A stretch of 64,000 nt of DNA from CAZYTM01 sp964649725 (lineage in GTDB: Bacteria > Desulfobacterota > Desulfuromonadia > Geobacterales > Geobacteraceae): NCBI GenBank assembly GCA_964649725.1, contig CAZYTM010000005.1:62001-126000 (forward strand), in the 5' to 3' direction. The notes under the pieces are model-generated. The model did not search any database and was not told where the DNA came from. It saw nothing but the letters and a program-made list of their open reading frames with translations. Positions 25,242 to 33,585 of this stretch are shown here, one piece after another; within the stretch, counting starts at the first letter, position 1, and each line of letters opens with the position of its first letter. The position numbers and the translations under genes were made by a program.

Positions 25242-27905
25242 TCATTTAAGCCGTCTTATCTTCTCCAGACTCTCTTCCATAAGCCGTCTCTTATCGGCAA
25301 ACTCCGCCAGTTTTTCCCGCTCCTTGGCAACCACCTCTGCCGGTGCCCGTTCGACAAACGCCGGATTGACAAGTTTCTTGTCGAGGAAATCTATATCCTT
25401 GTCCAGTTTGCCAAGCTCCTTCAGGAGCCTTTTTTCCTCTTCCTCCAGATCGACCATACCCTTTAGCGGCACCACAATCTCCACATCACCGGCCACCTGC
25501 AGAGCGACGTCAGCAGGCCGTTCGATCCCGCTTCCTATAGCCAGGCTTGCCAGCCGGGCCAGGGTGATGACATAGGTCTCGTTCTGCTTCAGCAGATGCA
25601 GGCTCTCGGGTGAACGGCAGTCGAGCATGGCGGCTATCTCCCGGGAAGGGGGGACATTCATCTCCCCGCGGATATTCCTTATACCCCGGATAACCTCCAT
25701 AACCAGTTCCATAGCAGATGCACCTGCAGTGAATTGCCAATCGGGCCTGTACACTGGGTATTCTGCCAGCATGATGCTTGCTGTCGGCCGGGTACCAGGG
25801 AGCGCCTGCCAGATCTCTTCGCTGATGAACGGCATGAAAGGGTGAAGCAGCCGCAGCAGATGCTCCAGTACGTTCCAGAGGACCTCTCTGGCAGTCTGCT
25901 GGCGCAAGGCATCACCCCGATAGAGATCGTCCTTCACCAGTTCGATATACCAGTCGCAGAACTCGCTCCAGGTAAAGCGATAGAGGGCGCTGGCAGCATC
26001 GTTGAAGCGATAGGCGACAAGCGCCTCGGCGACATCCCGGGCCGTTTCGTTGAAACGGTGCAGAATCCAGCGGTCGGCATTGGTGAGTGGTAGGGAGGCC
26101 AGTTCGACATCACCAGGGGTGAACCCCTCCAGATTCATCAGGGCAAAGCGGGAGGCGTTCCATATCTTGTTGGCAAAGTTGCGATAGCCGGCGATCCGCT
26201 CCTCGGCCAGCTTGATGTCCCGCCCCTGGGCGGCAAAAGCAGCCAGGGTAAAACGGAAGGCATCGGTACCATACTGGTCGATTACCGAAAGGGGGTCGAT
26301 CACATTCCCCTTCGACTTGCTCATCTTCTGCCCCTGGGCGTCCCTTACCAGTGCGTGGATATAGACATCGCGGAAGGGGACCTCTCCCATGAAGTGGATC
26401 CCCATCATCATCATCCGCGCCACCCAGAAGAAGAGGATATCGAAGCCGGTAACCAGGCAGGAGGTCGGGTAGAATCTATGCAGCTCAGCGGTCTGATCCG
26501 GCCACCCCATAGTGGAGAAAGGCCAGAGGGCAGAGGAGAACCAGGTATCGAGGACATCGGTCTCCTGCTGCAACCTTGTCCCGCCGCAACTGGCACAGGA
26601 AGTCGGGTCCTCCCGTGAGACCGTCACGCTGCCGCAATCGTCACAGTACCAGGCAGGGATACGGTGCCCCCACCAGATCTGCCTGGAGATGCACCAGTCG
26701 CGGATATTCTCCATCCAGTCGTAATAGGTGTTCTCCCACTGCTGCGGGACTATCCGCGTCTTCCCCTCTTTGACCGCTGCCAGGGCCGGAGCAGCCAAAG
26801 GTGCGACCTTGACATACCACTGCAGCGACAGATATGGCTCGACCACGGTCTTGCAGCGATAACAGCCGCCAAGTGCCAGGGGATGGTCGTCTATCTTCGC
26901 CAGCAAGCCCGCTGTCTCAAGGTCGGCGACAATCTGCTTCCGCGCCGCAAACCGGTCGAGGCCGGCATACTCCCCCCCTTCGGCATTCACCAGACCTGAC
27001 TCGTCGAAGATATTGAGCAGTTCAAGGCCATGCCGTTTCCCCACTTCGAAGTCATTGAAGTCATGGGCAGGGGTAATCTTCACTACTCCGGTGCCGAATT
27101 CCCTCTCCACGTAGTCGTCTGCCAATACCGGAATCTCCCGGTTTACCAGCGGCAGCAGAACCTTCCGGCCGATCAGGTCGCGATAACGGTCATCTTCCGG
27201 ATGAACCGCTACTGCCATATCGCCAAGCATGGTTTCGGGGCGGGTGGTGGCCACCACCACGAACCGGCCCGCTTCACCGACCACCGGGTAACGGAGGTGC
27301 CAGAGATGGCCCGCCTTGTCTTCATGCTCCACCTCGATATCGGAGAGTGCCGTGTGGCAGCGGGGGCACCAGTTGATCAGGCGGTTGTCCCGATAGATGA
27401 GCCCTTCTTCGTACAGCCGGACAAAAACCTCACGGACCGCCCGGGAGAGCCCCTCGTCCATGGTAAAGCGTTCCCTCTCCCAGTCACATGAAGCACCGAG
27501 CCTTTTCAGCTGGCCGATTATCTGCCCGCCCGATTCGGCCTTCCATTGCCAGACCCGCTCGATGAAGCGTTCGCGGCCCAGTTCATGGCGATCCTGGCCG
27601 GCAGCAGCCAATTGCCGTTCCACAACGTTCTGGGTGGCGATACCGGCATGGTCTGTGCCGGGCATCCAGAGGACATTGCACCCCTGCATCCTCTGCCAAC
27701 GGCAGAGAATGTCCTGCAAGGTGTTGTTAAGGGCATGCCCCATATGCAAGGCGCCGGTGACATTTGGTGGGGGGATGACGATACTGTAGGGTGGTCTGGC
27801 TGAGTCGGCAGCGGCGTGAAAGTAGCCTCTCTCCTCCCACTCCCTGTACCAGCGGCCTTCCACCAGCTGCGGTTCATATACTTTTGCCAGATCCTGCTCT
27901 GCCAT
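25242..27905 (-). CDS. valS: Valyl-tRNA synthetase
   Basis: The 887-residue class I synthetase shows the HIGH-type motif PPNVTGALHMGHALN, the catalytic KMSKSKGN, the editing domain with TTRPETMLGD, the anticodon-binding domain, and the C-terminal coiled-coil arm typical of ValRS (EEEKRLLKELGKLDKDIDFL). GGAG precedes the ATG. It lies between the receiver-domain gene and pilD. Confidence 0.98.
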   Translation of the reverse strand: MAEQDLAKVYEPQLVEGRWYREWEERGYFHAAADSARPPYSIVIPPPNVTGALHMGHALNNTLQDILCRWQRMQGCNVLWMPGTDHAGIATQNVVERQLAAAGQDRHELGRERFIERVWQWKAESGGQIIGQLKRLGASCDWERERFTMDEGLSRAVREVFVRLYEEGLIYRDNRLINWCPRCHTALSDIEVEHEDKAGHLWHLRYPVVGEAGRFVVVATTRPETMLGDMAVAVHPEDDRYRDLIGRKVLLPLVNREIPVLADDYVEREFGTGVVKITPAHDFNDFEVGKRHGLELLNIFDESGLVNAEGGEYAGLDRFAARKQIVADLETAGLLAKIDDHPLALGGCYRCKTVVEPYLSLQWYVKVAPLAAPALAAVKEGKTRIVPQQWENTYYDWMENIRDWCISRQIWWGHRIPAWYCDDCGSVTVSREDPTSCASCGGTRLQQETDVLDTWFSSALWPFSTMGWPDQTAELHRFYPTSCLVTGFDILFFWVARMMMMGIHFMGEVPFRDVYIHALVRDAQGQKMSKSKGNVIDPLSVIDQYGTDAFRFTLAAFAAQGRDIKLAEERIAGYRNFANKIWNASRFALMNLEGFTPGDVELASLPLTNADRWILHRFNETARDVAEALVAYRFNDAASALYRFTWSEFCDWYIELVKDDLYRGDALRQQTAREVLWNVLEHLLRLLHPFMPFISEEIWQALPGTRPTASIMLAEYPVYRPDWQFTAGASAMELVMEVIRGIRNIRGEMNVPPSREIAAMLDCRSPESLHLLKQNETYVITLARLASLAIGSGIERPADVALQVAGDVEIVVPLKGMVDLEEEEKRLLKELGKLDKDIDFLDKKLVNPAFVERAPAEVVAKEREKLAEFADKRRLMEESLEKIRRLK

Positions 27906-27927
27906 GCTACCGCTCCATTGTCATGAT

Positions 27928-27958
27928 AAAATAAACGGGGGACTTATCATCCCCCGTT
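27928..27958 (-). terminator. Intrinsic terminator after the receiver-domain gene
   Basis: A 9-bp stem (AACGGGGGA with TCCCCCGTT, seven-base loop) is followed on the minus strand by TATTTTAT. It separates the receiver-domain gene from valS. Confidence 0.85.
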
Positions 27959-27999
27959 CTTAAACAACTGTATAGAATCTACCTGCACAAACCGGGATG

Positions 28000-29265
28000 T
28001 CAGGCCCCTTCCTTGATCTTGCGAATCTCCTCCCTGATGATCGATTCAGCCAGATCAGGGACTACTTCCCAGGCAATCTTCTCCAGGATATCTTTTGAAA
28101 TCCTGGCTACCAATGCGGTAAGCTGCGCTTCGCTTAATTCTGCCGGTACGGCTGGTGCTACCGGAGCAGCCTCTGGCTGTTCGACAACAGCTACAGCCGC
28201 TGCAGCCGTAGCCGCAACTGCAATAGTCTCCGCAACAGGAGCTTCGACCGGCTCCTTCGGCTCAACTGCAACATACTTCTCTTCAGCGGCAAACTGCAGT
28301 TCCTCTGCAGCAGCAGAAGCTGTTGCTGGCGGCGTTGCTACAGCCTCCACCGGCTCCTCGACCAAGGCGAAGAAATCTGCGACATCTTCACCGGCTGGCT
28401 CGGCAGGAGCTAACGGAGGTGATGCCAGGGCAACCGGTTTAAGTTCTGCAACCGGAGGGGTATCATCCTGAAACTCAAAGGCCTCTTCACCGACAGGCCC
28501 CCATGGCGTGGCATGACCGATATCTTCTGGAGTCGATACTGCCAGAACCTCGCCAGCCTCATCCTCTTCCTTGAAGGAGAAAGCCTCTTCGACATCGATC
28601 TGCTCATCAGCCCCGGCAGTTGTGCCTAGCTCAACCACTTCATTGAACTCAACTACCTCACCGTCCGAGACCTCTTCAAGTTCAAAGGTACCCCAGAGAT
28701 CATCATCAGGGCCGCCATCAATTACCTCTAATGCCGGTGTCTCTATCGGGGGTTGCGCTTGTGGCTGTGGTATCGTTGCCTGGGGTGCAACTGTCGGGAT
28801 AGCTGCTGCGGCAACTCCAGCCAGGGGCTCTGCTGCAGTCACTGCAGCCGGCGGTGCAACTGCCGCAGCAGGTGGTGCGGCACTCCCCCGTGATTGGCCG
28901 ACCTCGATCAGTTTCTTCACTTTTTCTATAAGAGTCTGCGATTCGAAAGGTTTGGAGATAAATTCATCCGCACCGCTCTGTTTCGCCTTATCTTCATCGA
29001 ACGGTTCAAATGCACCGGTCATCAGCAGGAGCGGTACATGCTGCAGCCCAGGGATCCGCCTGACCTGTTCGCATACCTCATAACCGGTCATCCCCGGCAT
29101 CAAGGCGTCGATCAGCATGATATCGGGAGATGTCTGCTTCGCCTTTTCCAGGGCGGCAGTGCCGTTATCCACTACGGTAAGCTCATAATCTTCGTTAGCG
29201 AAGATAATTCCCACAACCTTCTGGATGGTAATACTGTCATCGGCGAGGAGCAATCTTTTGCCCAT
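28000..29265 (-). CDS. Response regulator with long Ala/Glu-rich linker
   Basis: The N-terminal receiver (LLLADDSITIQKVV, phospho-Asp in LIDALMP, Lys in ISKPF) covers about 125 residues. A 230-residue low-complexity Ala/Pro/Glu/Val region follows, then a conserved amphipathic C-terminal segment, ISKDILEKIAWEVVPDLAES and REEIRKIKE. No DNA-binding or enzymatic output domain is seen, so it probably works by protein contact. The start at 29265 has GGAGG five bases upstream; a start ten codons earlier lacks a site. Confidence 0.85.
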   Translation of the reverse strand: MGKRLLLADDSITIQKVVGIIFANEDYELTVVDNGTAALEKAKQTSPDIMLIDALMPGMTGYEVCEQVRRIPGLQHVPLLLMTGAFEPFDEDKAKQSGADEFISKPFESQTLIEKVKKLIEVGQSRGSAAPPAAAVAPPAAVTAAEPLAGVAAAAIPTVAPQATIPQPQAQPPIETPALEVIDGGPDDDLWGTFELEEVSDGEVVEFNEVVELGTTAGADEQIDVEEAFSFKEEDEAGEVLAVSTPEDIGHATPWGPVGEEAFEFQDDTPPVAELKPVALASPPLAPAEPAGEDVADFFALVEEPVEAVATPPATASAAAEELQFAAEEKYVAVEPKEPVEAPVAETIAVAATAAAAVAVVEQPEAAPVAPAVPAELSEAQLTALVARISKDILEKIAWEVVPDLAESIIREEIRKIKEGA

Positions 29266-29391
29266 CGATCCCTCCCAAGCGGAGAATGGTGTCACAATTC
29301 AGCCCTGAATGCGGCAAGACAGGGCACTGGTGCGAAAAAACTAGCACAAAGCCATCGGGGTGTCAAGTTATTTGCCGGTTTTTATTATGGA

Positions 29392-29711
29392 TTAAGCTAA
29401 GCTGGAATAACTGGTGCGCCGCGCCAAGCGGTAGATATTGACATAACTTCCGTCCCAGAGGCAGCTATGGTCTTCGGTTCAGCCATAGGCGGCCAATGGC
29501 TTGCCGTCAGGGGTGGGAATGGGGGCGAAGTCGTAACCGTTTTGCTGGGCAAAGACGATGAGGGTGCCGCCTTGCTTGACGAATTCATCAAGTGTTGCTT
29601 TGAAAAATGCCGAGTTCTCGTAACCATACAGGCCACCGGATGGGATTACCAGGAGGGGGTGGAGTTGAGCAGTTCGAGGGCTATGGTCCCAGCATTAGCC
29701 TTAATCTCCGC
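29392..29711 (-). pseudogene. Broken gene fragment of a large secreted-type protein
   Basis: Two frames together encode a coherent product: ANAGTIALELLNST in one frame, then, after a shift near 29655, LLVIPSGGLYGYENS and FVKQGGTLIVFAQQNGYDF in another. The second frame is stopped by a TGA after PLAAYG, where TEDHSCLWDGSYV continues. The GGLYG-to-GGTLIVFAQQ segment looks like a class I amidotransferase-type fold in large surface proteins, but I cannot name the family with certainty. At least one frameshift and one nonsense change show decay. The 5' side joins a transposase fragment. Confidence 0.65.
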
Positions 29712-29745
29712 TTTTTTTCAAAGACTTGATAAAGCTTGTAAATGA

Positions 29746-29817
29746 CTGTTTTTCGTTGCCTCGCGAAGTCACATGATAAAATGCGCCCGGATAAATAATG
29801 CGTAACGGTCTGGCCAA
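29746..29817 (-). pseudogene. N-terminal remnant of a REP-associated Y1 transposase
   Basis: Starting from TTG with GAGGAG upstream, 24 codons read LARPLRIIYPGAFYHVTSRG then NEKQ, the well-conserved opening of RAYT/TnpA-REP (IS200-like Y1) transposases. The similarity stops at about 29746 and the catalytic HUH and Tyr parts are absent. The frame runs on to a stop at 29701 in unrelated sequence. Confidence 0.7.
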
Positions 29818-29894
29818 AGTTCTGCTCCTCAGATGATATGCCAGCCATCAAATCAGAACTGCAAACACAAATGGAATATGGAGAGTTGACCCCT

Positions 29895-30218
29895 TTAGCT
29901 TCCGTAAAAATGCATCAATACTCTTGAATTGCCAGCTTTTTCGTTGATAGATCCGATAAAGCTCATATAATCTTCGTCTGCTGTTGACTTTATTAGTATC
30001 TTACCTACAGTATCAAGTTTGTTTAAGAGACTAGGCATAGACATATAATCAAGGCTATATATAGAATTAGATGTTATTTCTTCATGTCCTCCATAATAAC
30101 TACGATTATTTATAACAGAATCGTGATGTATATTGTAAGCAATAGCTTTAAGTGGCGATAATATAGATATATAAACTGTAATGATAATTGTAAAAAAACT
30201 GATAATTCTATTGTACAT
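29895..30218 (-). CDS. AT-rich hypothetical exported protein
   Basis: The 107-residue protein has a hydrophobic N-terminal segment (FFTIIITVYISILSPL), probably a signal peptide or anchor, and a polar remainder with no motif I recognise. AGAGGTG lies five bases before the ATG. Base composition is far more AT-rich than the flanking core genes. It follows the 275-residue gene by 20 bases and probably shares its transcript. Confidence 0.55.
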   Translation of the reverse strand: MYNRIISFFTIIITVYISILSPLKAIAYNIHHDSVINNRSYYGGHEEITSNSIYSLDYMSMPSLLNKLDTVGKILIKSTADEDYMSFIGSINEKAGNSRVLMHFYGS

Positions 30219-30238
30219 ATTACACCTCTTATGTAATA

Positions 30239-31066
30239 TTATTTTACCTTATATTTCTGCTTCCATACCCCTAGTATGTTCCTAGCTCTCCAAACATTTG
30301 GGCTGTTCGGATATTTGCAAAGCAACCTTTCTGTTACATAAACACATTCAGGCAATTTATTAGAATCCAACCAGTAGGGCAGATCGGTCATAACTTTTTC
30401 ATCAGCCTTACTATTTGGATATTTTTTTTCAAACTGGTAATACGCAACTCTTATCCAGTTAAGCTCATTCTGGTCTGTTATATAATTACCATTACCTTTA
30501 TGTATGCCGGAAAGCCACCACCAATAGAGTTTTATATTTTCAAGAAAATCGGCATCAGATTTGACCTTGTTCAAAGTTATTGTCACATTATTATCCGCCT
30601 TAATCTGCTCTGTGGTTACCATGTAGTCATAGTCATTAGGATAGGCAACGACATTTATGCCGATAAATCTTGTCTCTACCAGAGGCTTGAAAGGAGGAAT
30701 ATGTATCGTCAATGTCTTCATGCCCCGTGGTAATTTAAACTCGCCCTTGGCATCAGTGACCGTTTTGTGAAATTTGTAATATCCGCCTCCGCCTCCGCCC
30801 ACAGATGATCCCCCAACGAGCCAACCCGCCTTTATATTGATCCCTTCAAGCGGTTTTTTTGTGTCTGCATCAATAACTATTCCACTAATAACAGGCGTAA
30901 GAGGCGAAAAAATGTTTGGAAGATTAATGTACACCGTATAGATAACTGGAATTGAGACTGTCAGAAGAGCTATTGCAGCCCATGCTTGATACTTTGTCTT
31001 GAGTCCATAGATACTGATAGATATAAGACTTGCAGCTATCACTACAAGTAAAAGATCACTTAGCAC
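30239..31066 (-). CDS. AT-rich membrane protein with carboxypeptidase-regulatory-like domain
   Basis: The 275-residue protein has two N-terminal membrane helices (about 3 to 21 and 29 to 48). A beta domain follows, beginning ISGIVIDADTKKPLEGINIK and including VTDAKGEFKLPRG, typical of carboxypeptidase-regulatory (transthyretin-like) folds. The C-terminal 100 residues are helical and TPR-like in the spacing of YYQFEKKYPNSKADEK. It starts from GTG with GGAGGTGA upstream. A surface or envelope role is likely, the exact function unknown. Its AT content suggests acquisition from outside. Confidence 0.65.
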   Translation of the reverse strand: MLSDLLLVVIAASLISISIYGLKTKYQAWAAIALLTVSIPVIYTVYINLPNIFSPLTPVISGIVIDADTKKPLEGINIKAGWLVGGSSVGGGGGGYYKFHKTVTDAKGEFKLPRGMKTLTIHIPPFKPLVETRFIGINVVAYPNDYDYMVTTEQIKADNNVTITLNKVKSDADFLENIKLYWWWLSGIHKGNGNYITDQNELNWIRVAYYQFEKKYPNSKADEKVMTDLPYWLDSNKLPECVYVTERLLCKYPNSPNVWRARNILGVWKQKYKVK

Positions 31067-31477
31067 GTTGTCACCTCCCTCAGATTCATTTGCTTCCCAA
31101 CCTTGTTTCTTTGCAGTTGCGCTGGTTTCTTGGCCCAGTTATCATGTCATAAGCGAAGCATAGGGGCCGTTGGTAGGTTATGTAAGTTATTCATCCCTAC
31201 CTCTTTTTTCCCGAGCTATTTTCATCAGTTCAATCGCTTGTGCTACAGCCATGTGCCTCCGATTGGTCATTCCGATAAAAAACAAAACCCATCTCCGGGC
31301 GCATTATTACGCGCATAATCCGAAAATGGGTCGTTGTAATGTCACATCATCATGCCGTCCTGGGCTGAATCCATGTGATCCGGTTCGTTCAGGGAATTAC
31401 TACATAATTCTTAATTAATAAATTGTCAAGAATAATTGTGAACAAGGAGTCATGGGGGCAACAAGGATTGCGACGAA
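31067..31477. other. Intergenic region with REP-like repeat copy A
   Basis: This 411-base stretch carries no convincing gene. Bases 31284 to 31379 are the first copy of a 97-bp direct repeat; the rest is AT-rich with no recognised feature. Confidence 0.6.
31284..31379. repeat. REP-like two-hairpin element, copy A
   Basis: The element aligns by hand with 32203 to 32299 at about 88 percent identity. It contains two dyads: ACCCAT (31287 to 31292) with ATGGGT (31326 to 31331), enclosing a GCGC-rich core, and TCACAT (31342 to 31347) with ATGTGA (31373 to 31378). The stems are kept in both copies while loop bases differ. Confidence 0.75.
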
Positions 31478-31840
31478 TTACAGCAATCTCCTGAAATCGC
31501 AATGTAGAGCCTTTGCCAGCTTCTTTGCACTCGTGATACCGATTATCCGTTTGTTGTTTTCCATTTCGGATATATGACGCTGTGGGATACCGGTCATGTC
31601 AGACAACTGCTGTTGTGTAATATTCTCGCGGTAACGATACCCTCTTAAGGCAACTGATGCATTCGATTGCCCGGAGAACTGTTTATCGAAAAACTCTTCA
31701 ACAGTGATTCTTTCTGCCGGTGCTCCTGGCTCTATGGATTTTACATAGCTTGTAATACGCTTGACGTTGGCCGGATGGACCAAAAATGTCAATGGGACAA
31801 GGCCGGTTTCAATATGGCGCTTTTTCGTGTGTACCCGCAT
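31478..31840 (-). CDS. XRE-family antitoxin
   Basis: The C-terminal half of this 120-residue protein is a helix-turn-helix (NITQQQLSDMTGIPQRHISEME) typical of HigA/RelB-like antitoxins that also repress their operon. The N-terminal half probably wraps the toxin. Its ATG lies inside the toxin gene (32-base overlap) with GGAG seven bases upstream, so translation is coupled, toxin first. The order toxin-antitoxin is that of HigBA-type modules. Confidence 0.85.
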   Translation of the reverse strand: MRVHTKKRHIETGLVPLTFLVHPANVKRITSYVKSIEPGAPAERITVEEFFDKQFSGQSNASVALRGYRYRENITQQQLSDMTGIPQRHISEMENNKRIIGITSAKKLAKALHCDFRRLL

Positions 31841-32084
31841 AGACGATCTCCACTGTTATTGTTTGTTTATCCTCTGTCCATACGGCAACATAGGTTGGAT
31901 GTCCTTTTTTGAGGTGACAATGGTGACGGCCATCTGCCAGCTTTCCATAATTTGGCCAGTCTCCACGAACGGGGCCGGTTCGCTGAATGTCCACCATAAG
32001 CTGATACAGGGCTGCAACTGCAATCCTTGACAGCTTCAATGCCTGTTTCTCTGCCTTCTTGTTCAGCATTACCTTCCATGGCAT
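31809..32084 (-). CDS. RelE/HigB-family mRNA interferase toxin
   Basis: The 91-residue protein begins PWKVMLNKKAEKQALKL and contains NYGKLADGRHHCHLKKGHPTYVAVW, a RelE/ParE-superfamily pattern of cytotoxic translational repressors. It would cleave ribosome-bound mRNA when the antitoxin decays. A strong promoter ends only two bases before the first ATG, so translation may really begin at the Met six codons later. Confidence 0.82.
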   Translation of the reverse strand: MPWKVMLNKKAEKQALKLSRIAVAALYQLMVDIQRTGPVRGDWPNYGKLADGRHHCHLKKGHPTYVAVWTEDKQTITVEIVYAGTHEKAPY

Positions 32085-32086
32085 AA

Positions 32087-32114
32087 TTTATACCTTTCAT
32101 AAGTATAAAGTCAA
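32087..32114 (-). promoter_or_regulatory. Toxin-antitoxin promoter with built-in operator dyad
   Basis: On the minus strand TTGACT (32114 to 32109) and TATAAA (32092 to 32087) are 16 bases apart, a good sigma-70 promoter. A perfect 7-bp inverted repeat (TTTATAC, nine bases, GTATAAA; 32087 to 32109) fills the space between them, which suits autorepression by the HTH antitoxin. Confidence 0.6.
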
Positions 32115-32202
32115 GATGTGATTCTAAACAGCAACCGATGCATATCCAAATCTCCAGTATAAGACCATAGATAGATTGTCATTCTTGAAGATTTATCACA
32201 AA

Positions 32203-32299
32203 AAAACCCATCTCCGGGCGCATTATTATCGCGCATAATCGGAAAATGGGTAGTTATTGTTTCACATACGCATGCCGTCCCGGGCTGAATCCATGTGAT
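32203..32299. repeat. REP-like two-hairpin element, copy B
   Basis: This copy is in the same orientation as that at 31284 to 31379. Both hairpins are preserved; the differences are a one-base insertion and about ten substitutions, mostly in the linker between hairpins. The two copies bracket the toxin-antitoxin genes. Confidence 0.75.
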
Positions 32300-32388
32300 G
32301 TAGTTATGCAAGGGGAATATTTGAAAATCTATCTATAAGTTATCAACCTGTCAAGATGATTACAATGTGCCGGTTATACTCTTCAAGC

Positions 32389-33546
32389 TCAATCATCCCC
32401 AAGCAGTTCGTCCATAAGTGGCGCCGTGGCAAATATGGCCGCTGCAGCGGTAGACAACTCGCTGCGCAACGCACTGAAATCCCTTACCTTCTTATAGTCA
32501 AGCCGGGAGGTAAGGAGTACCACGAAGATATCCTGGGCCGGATCGAGCCAGAGGGAGGTGCCGGAATAGCCGGTATGGCCGAATGAGTAGCGGGTAAAGA
32601 CCTTCCCCCGTGGTGATGAGTATTGCGAGGCGATATCCCAGCCAAGGCCGCGCAGCACCGCCCCCTTCTGCGAGAAATAGGGGACCGTCATCTGCCTGAC
32701 TGTCCGCTCGGCCAGGACCCGGCGGTCATCGACCACCCCCTCACCGAGCATCATCCGGCAGTATCTGGCCAGATCCTGGGCAGTACTGAACAGACCTGCA
32801 TGCCCCGCCACCCCGCCCAGCTGTCTGGCGAGCAGATCCTGTACCTGGCCATTGAACCGGCCATTCCCGGCAGCCGCAGTCGGCGCACAGCGGATAGCCT
32901 TGGCCGGATCAGGAGTAAAACCGGTATCCTTCATCGCCAGCGGGGCGAACAGATTTTTCCCGGCATACTGGTCCAGAGCGCTGCCGGTCACCCGCCGGAC
33001 GATCTCCCCAAGTAGAATAAAATTTATATCGGCATAGCGGAACCGCCGGCCTATCTCCCCCTTGATACGCTGCGCAGCTACTCCATCAATGGCGCTCTGC
33101 AGTGCTGTTTCGCTAGCAAGTGAGAAGTCGTCCAGCCCGGAGGTATGGGTCAGCAGATTGAGGATCAGGAGTTCATCCTTCCCCTTGCCGACCAGTTCGG
33201 GAAACCATTTCTCGACCGGGTCGACCAGTCTGAGCCGCCCCTCCTCGGCAAGCTTGAGGATTGCGGGGGTCGTGGCCACCACTTTGGTCAGTGATGCCAG
33301 ATCAAAGATGGTATCGATGGTCATCGGGCGGGCATCGTGTTCCAGTGAGACTCTGCCATAGGGGTGTTGAAAGAGAACACCGGAATGATTACCTACCAAC
33401 ACCACTCCGCCGGCAATAAGCCCTCTGGCAATGGCCCCTTCCATGAGTCGGTCGATTTTTCCGGTCTGCGTGGAAGCAGCGCCACATACGGCGACCTGCA
33501 GTAGCATAACAGCGATGAGACAAAAAATTCTGAAGCGGATTACCAT
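32389..33546 (-). CDS. Serine hydrolase, beta-lactamase/penicillin-binding-like (class C fold)
   Basis: A signal peptide (cleavage near GAAS, about 23) leads into a beta-lactamase-fold hydrolase: the nucleophile motif SLTK in DLASLTKVVATTP, the Tyr motif in FRYADINFILLGE, and HTGYSGTS as the KTG equivalent. Such 385-residue periplasmic proteins act on peptidoglycan peptides or esters rather than being resistance enzymes. It borders the accessory patch but looks like a core gene. Confidence 0.88.
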   Translation of the reverse strand: MVIRFRIFCLIAVMLLQVAVCGAASTQTGKIDRLMEGAIARGLIAGGVVLVGNHSGVLFQHPYGRVSLEHDARPMTIDTIFDLASLTKVVATTPAILKLAEEGRLRLVDPVEKWFPELVGKGKDELLILNLLTHTSGLDDFSLASETALQSAIDGVAAQRIKGEIGRRFRYADINFILLGEIVRRVTGSALDQYAGKNLFAPLAMKDTGFTPDPAKAIRCAPTAAAGNGRFNGQVQDLLARQLGGVAGHAGLFSTAQDLARYCRMMLGEGVVDDRRVLAERTVRQMTVPYFSQKGAVLRGLGWDIASQYSSPRGKVFTRYSFGHTGYSGTSLWLDPAQDIFVVLLTSRLDYKKVRDFSALRSELSTAAAAIFATAPLMDELLGDD

Positions 33547-33559
33547 TTCACCCTGCGCT

Positions 33560-33583
33560 AAAAAGGGAGCTTCCGCTCCCTTT
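33560..33583 (-). terminator. Intrinsic terminator after the DUF2914 gene
   Basis: A perfect 9-bp stem (AAAGGGAGC with GCTCCCTTT, four-base loop) leads into TT on the minus strand. It starts right after the DUF2914 stop and lies before the serine hydrolase. Confidence 0.85.
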
Positions 33584-33585
33584 AA

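Larger units (their letters stand above)
32085..32388. other. Intergenic region with toxin promoter and REP-like copy B
   Basis: The stretch holds the toxin-antitoxin promoter (32087 to 32114) and the second REP-like repeat. The remaining sequence up to the serine hydrolase gene shows nothing I can name. Confidence 0.6.

Noticed and set aside
29467..29745. 92-codon plus-strand frame
   Set aside because: It is the antisense of the decayed gene, whose minus-strand product is coherent apart from the two breaks.
32111..32311. 66-codon minus-strand frame
   Set aside because: Most of it lies in the REP-like repeat; no ribosome site and no homology-like pattern.
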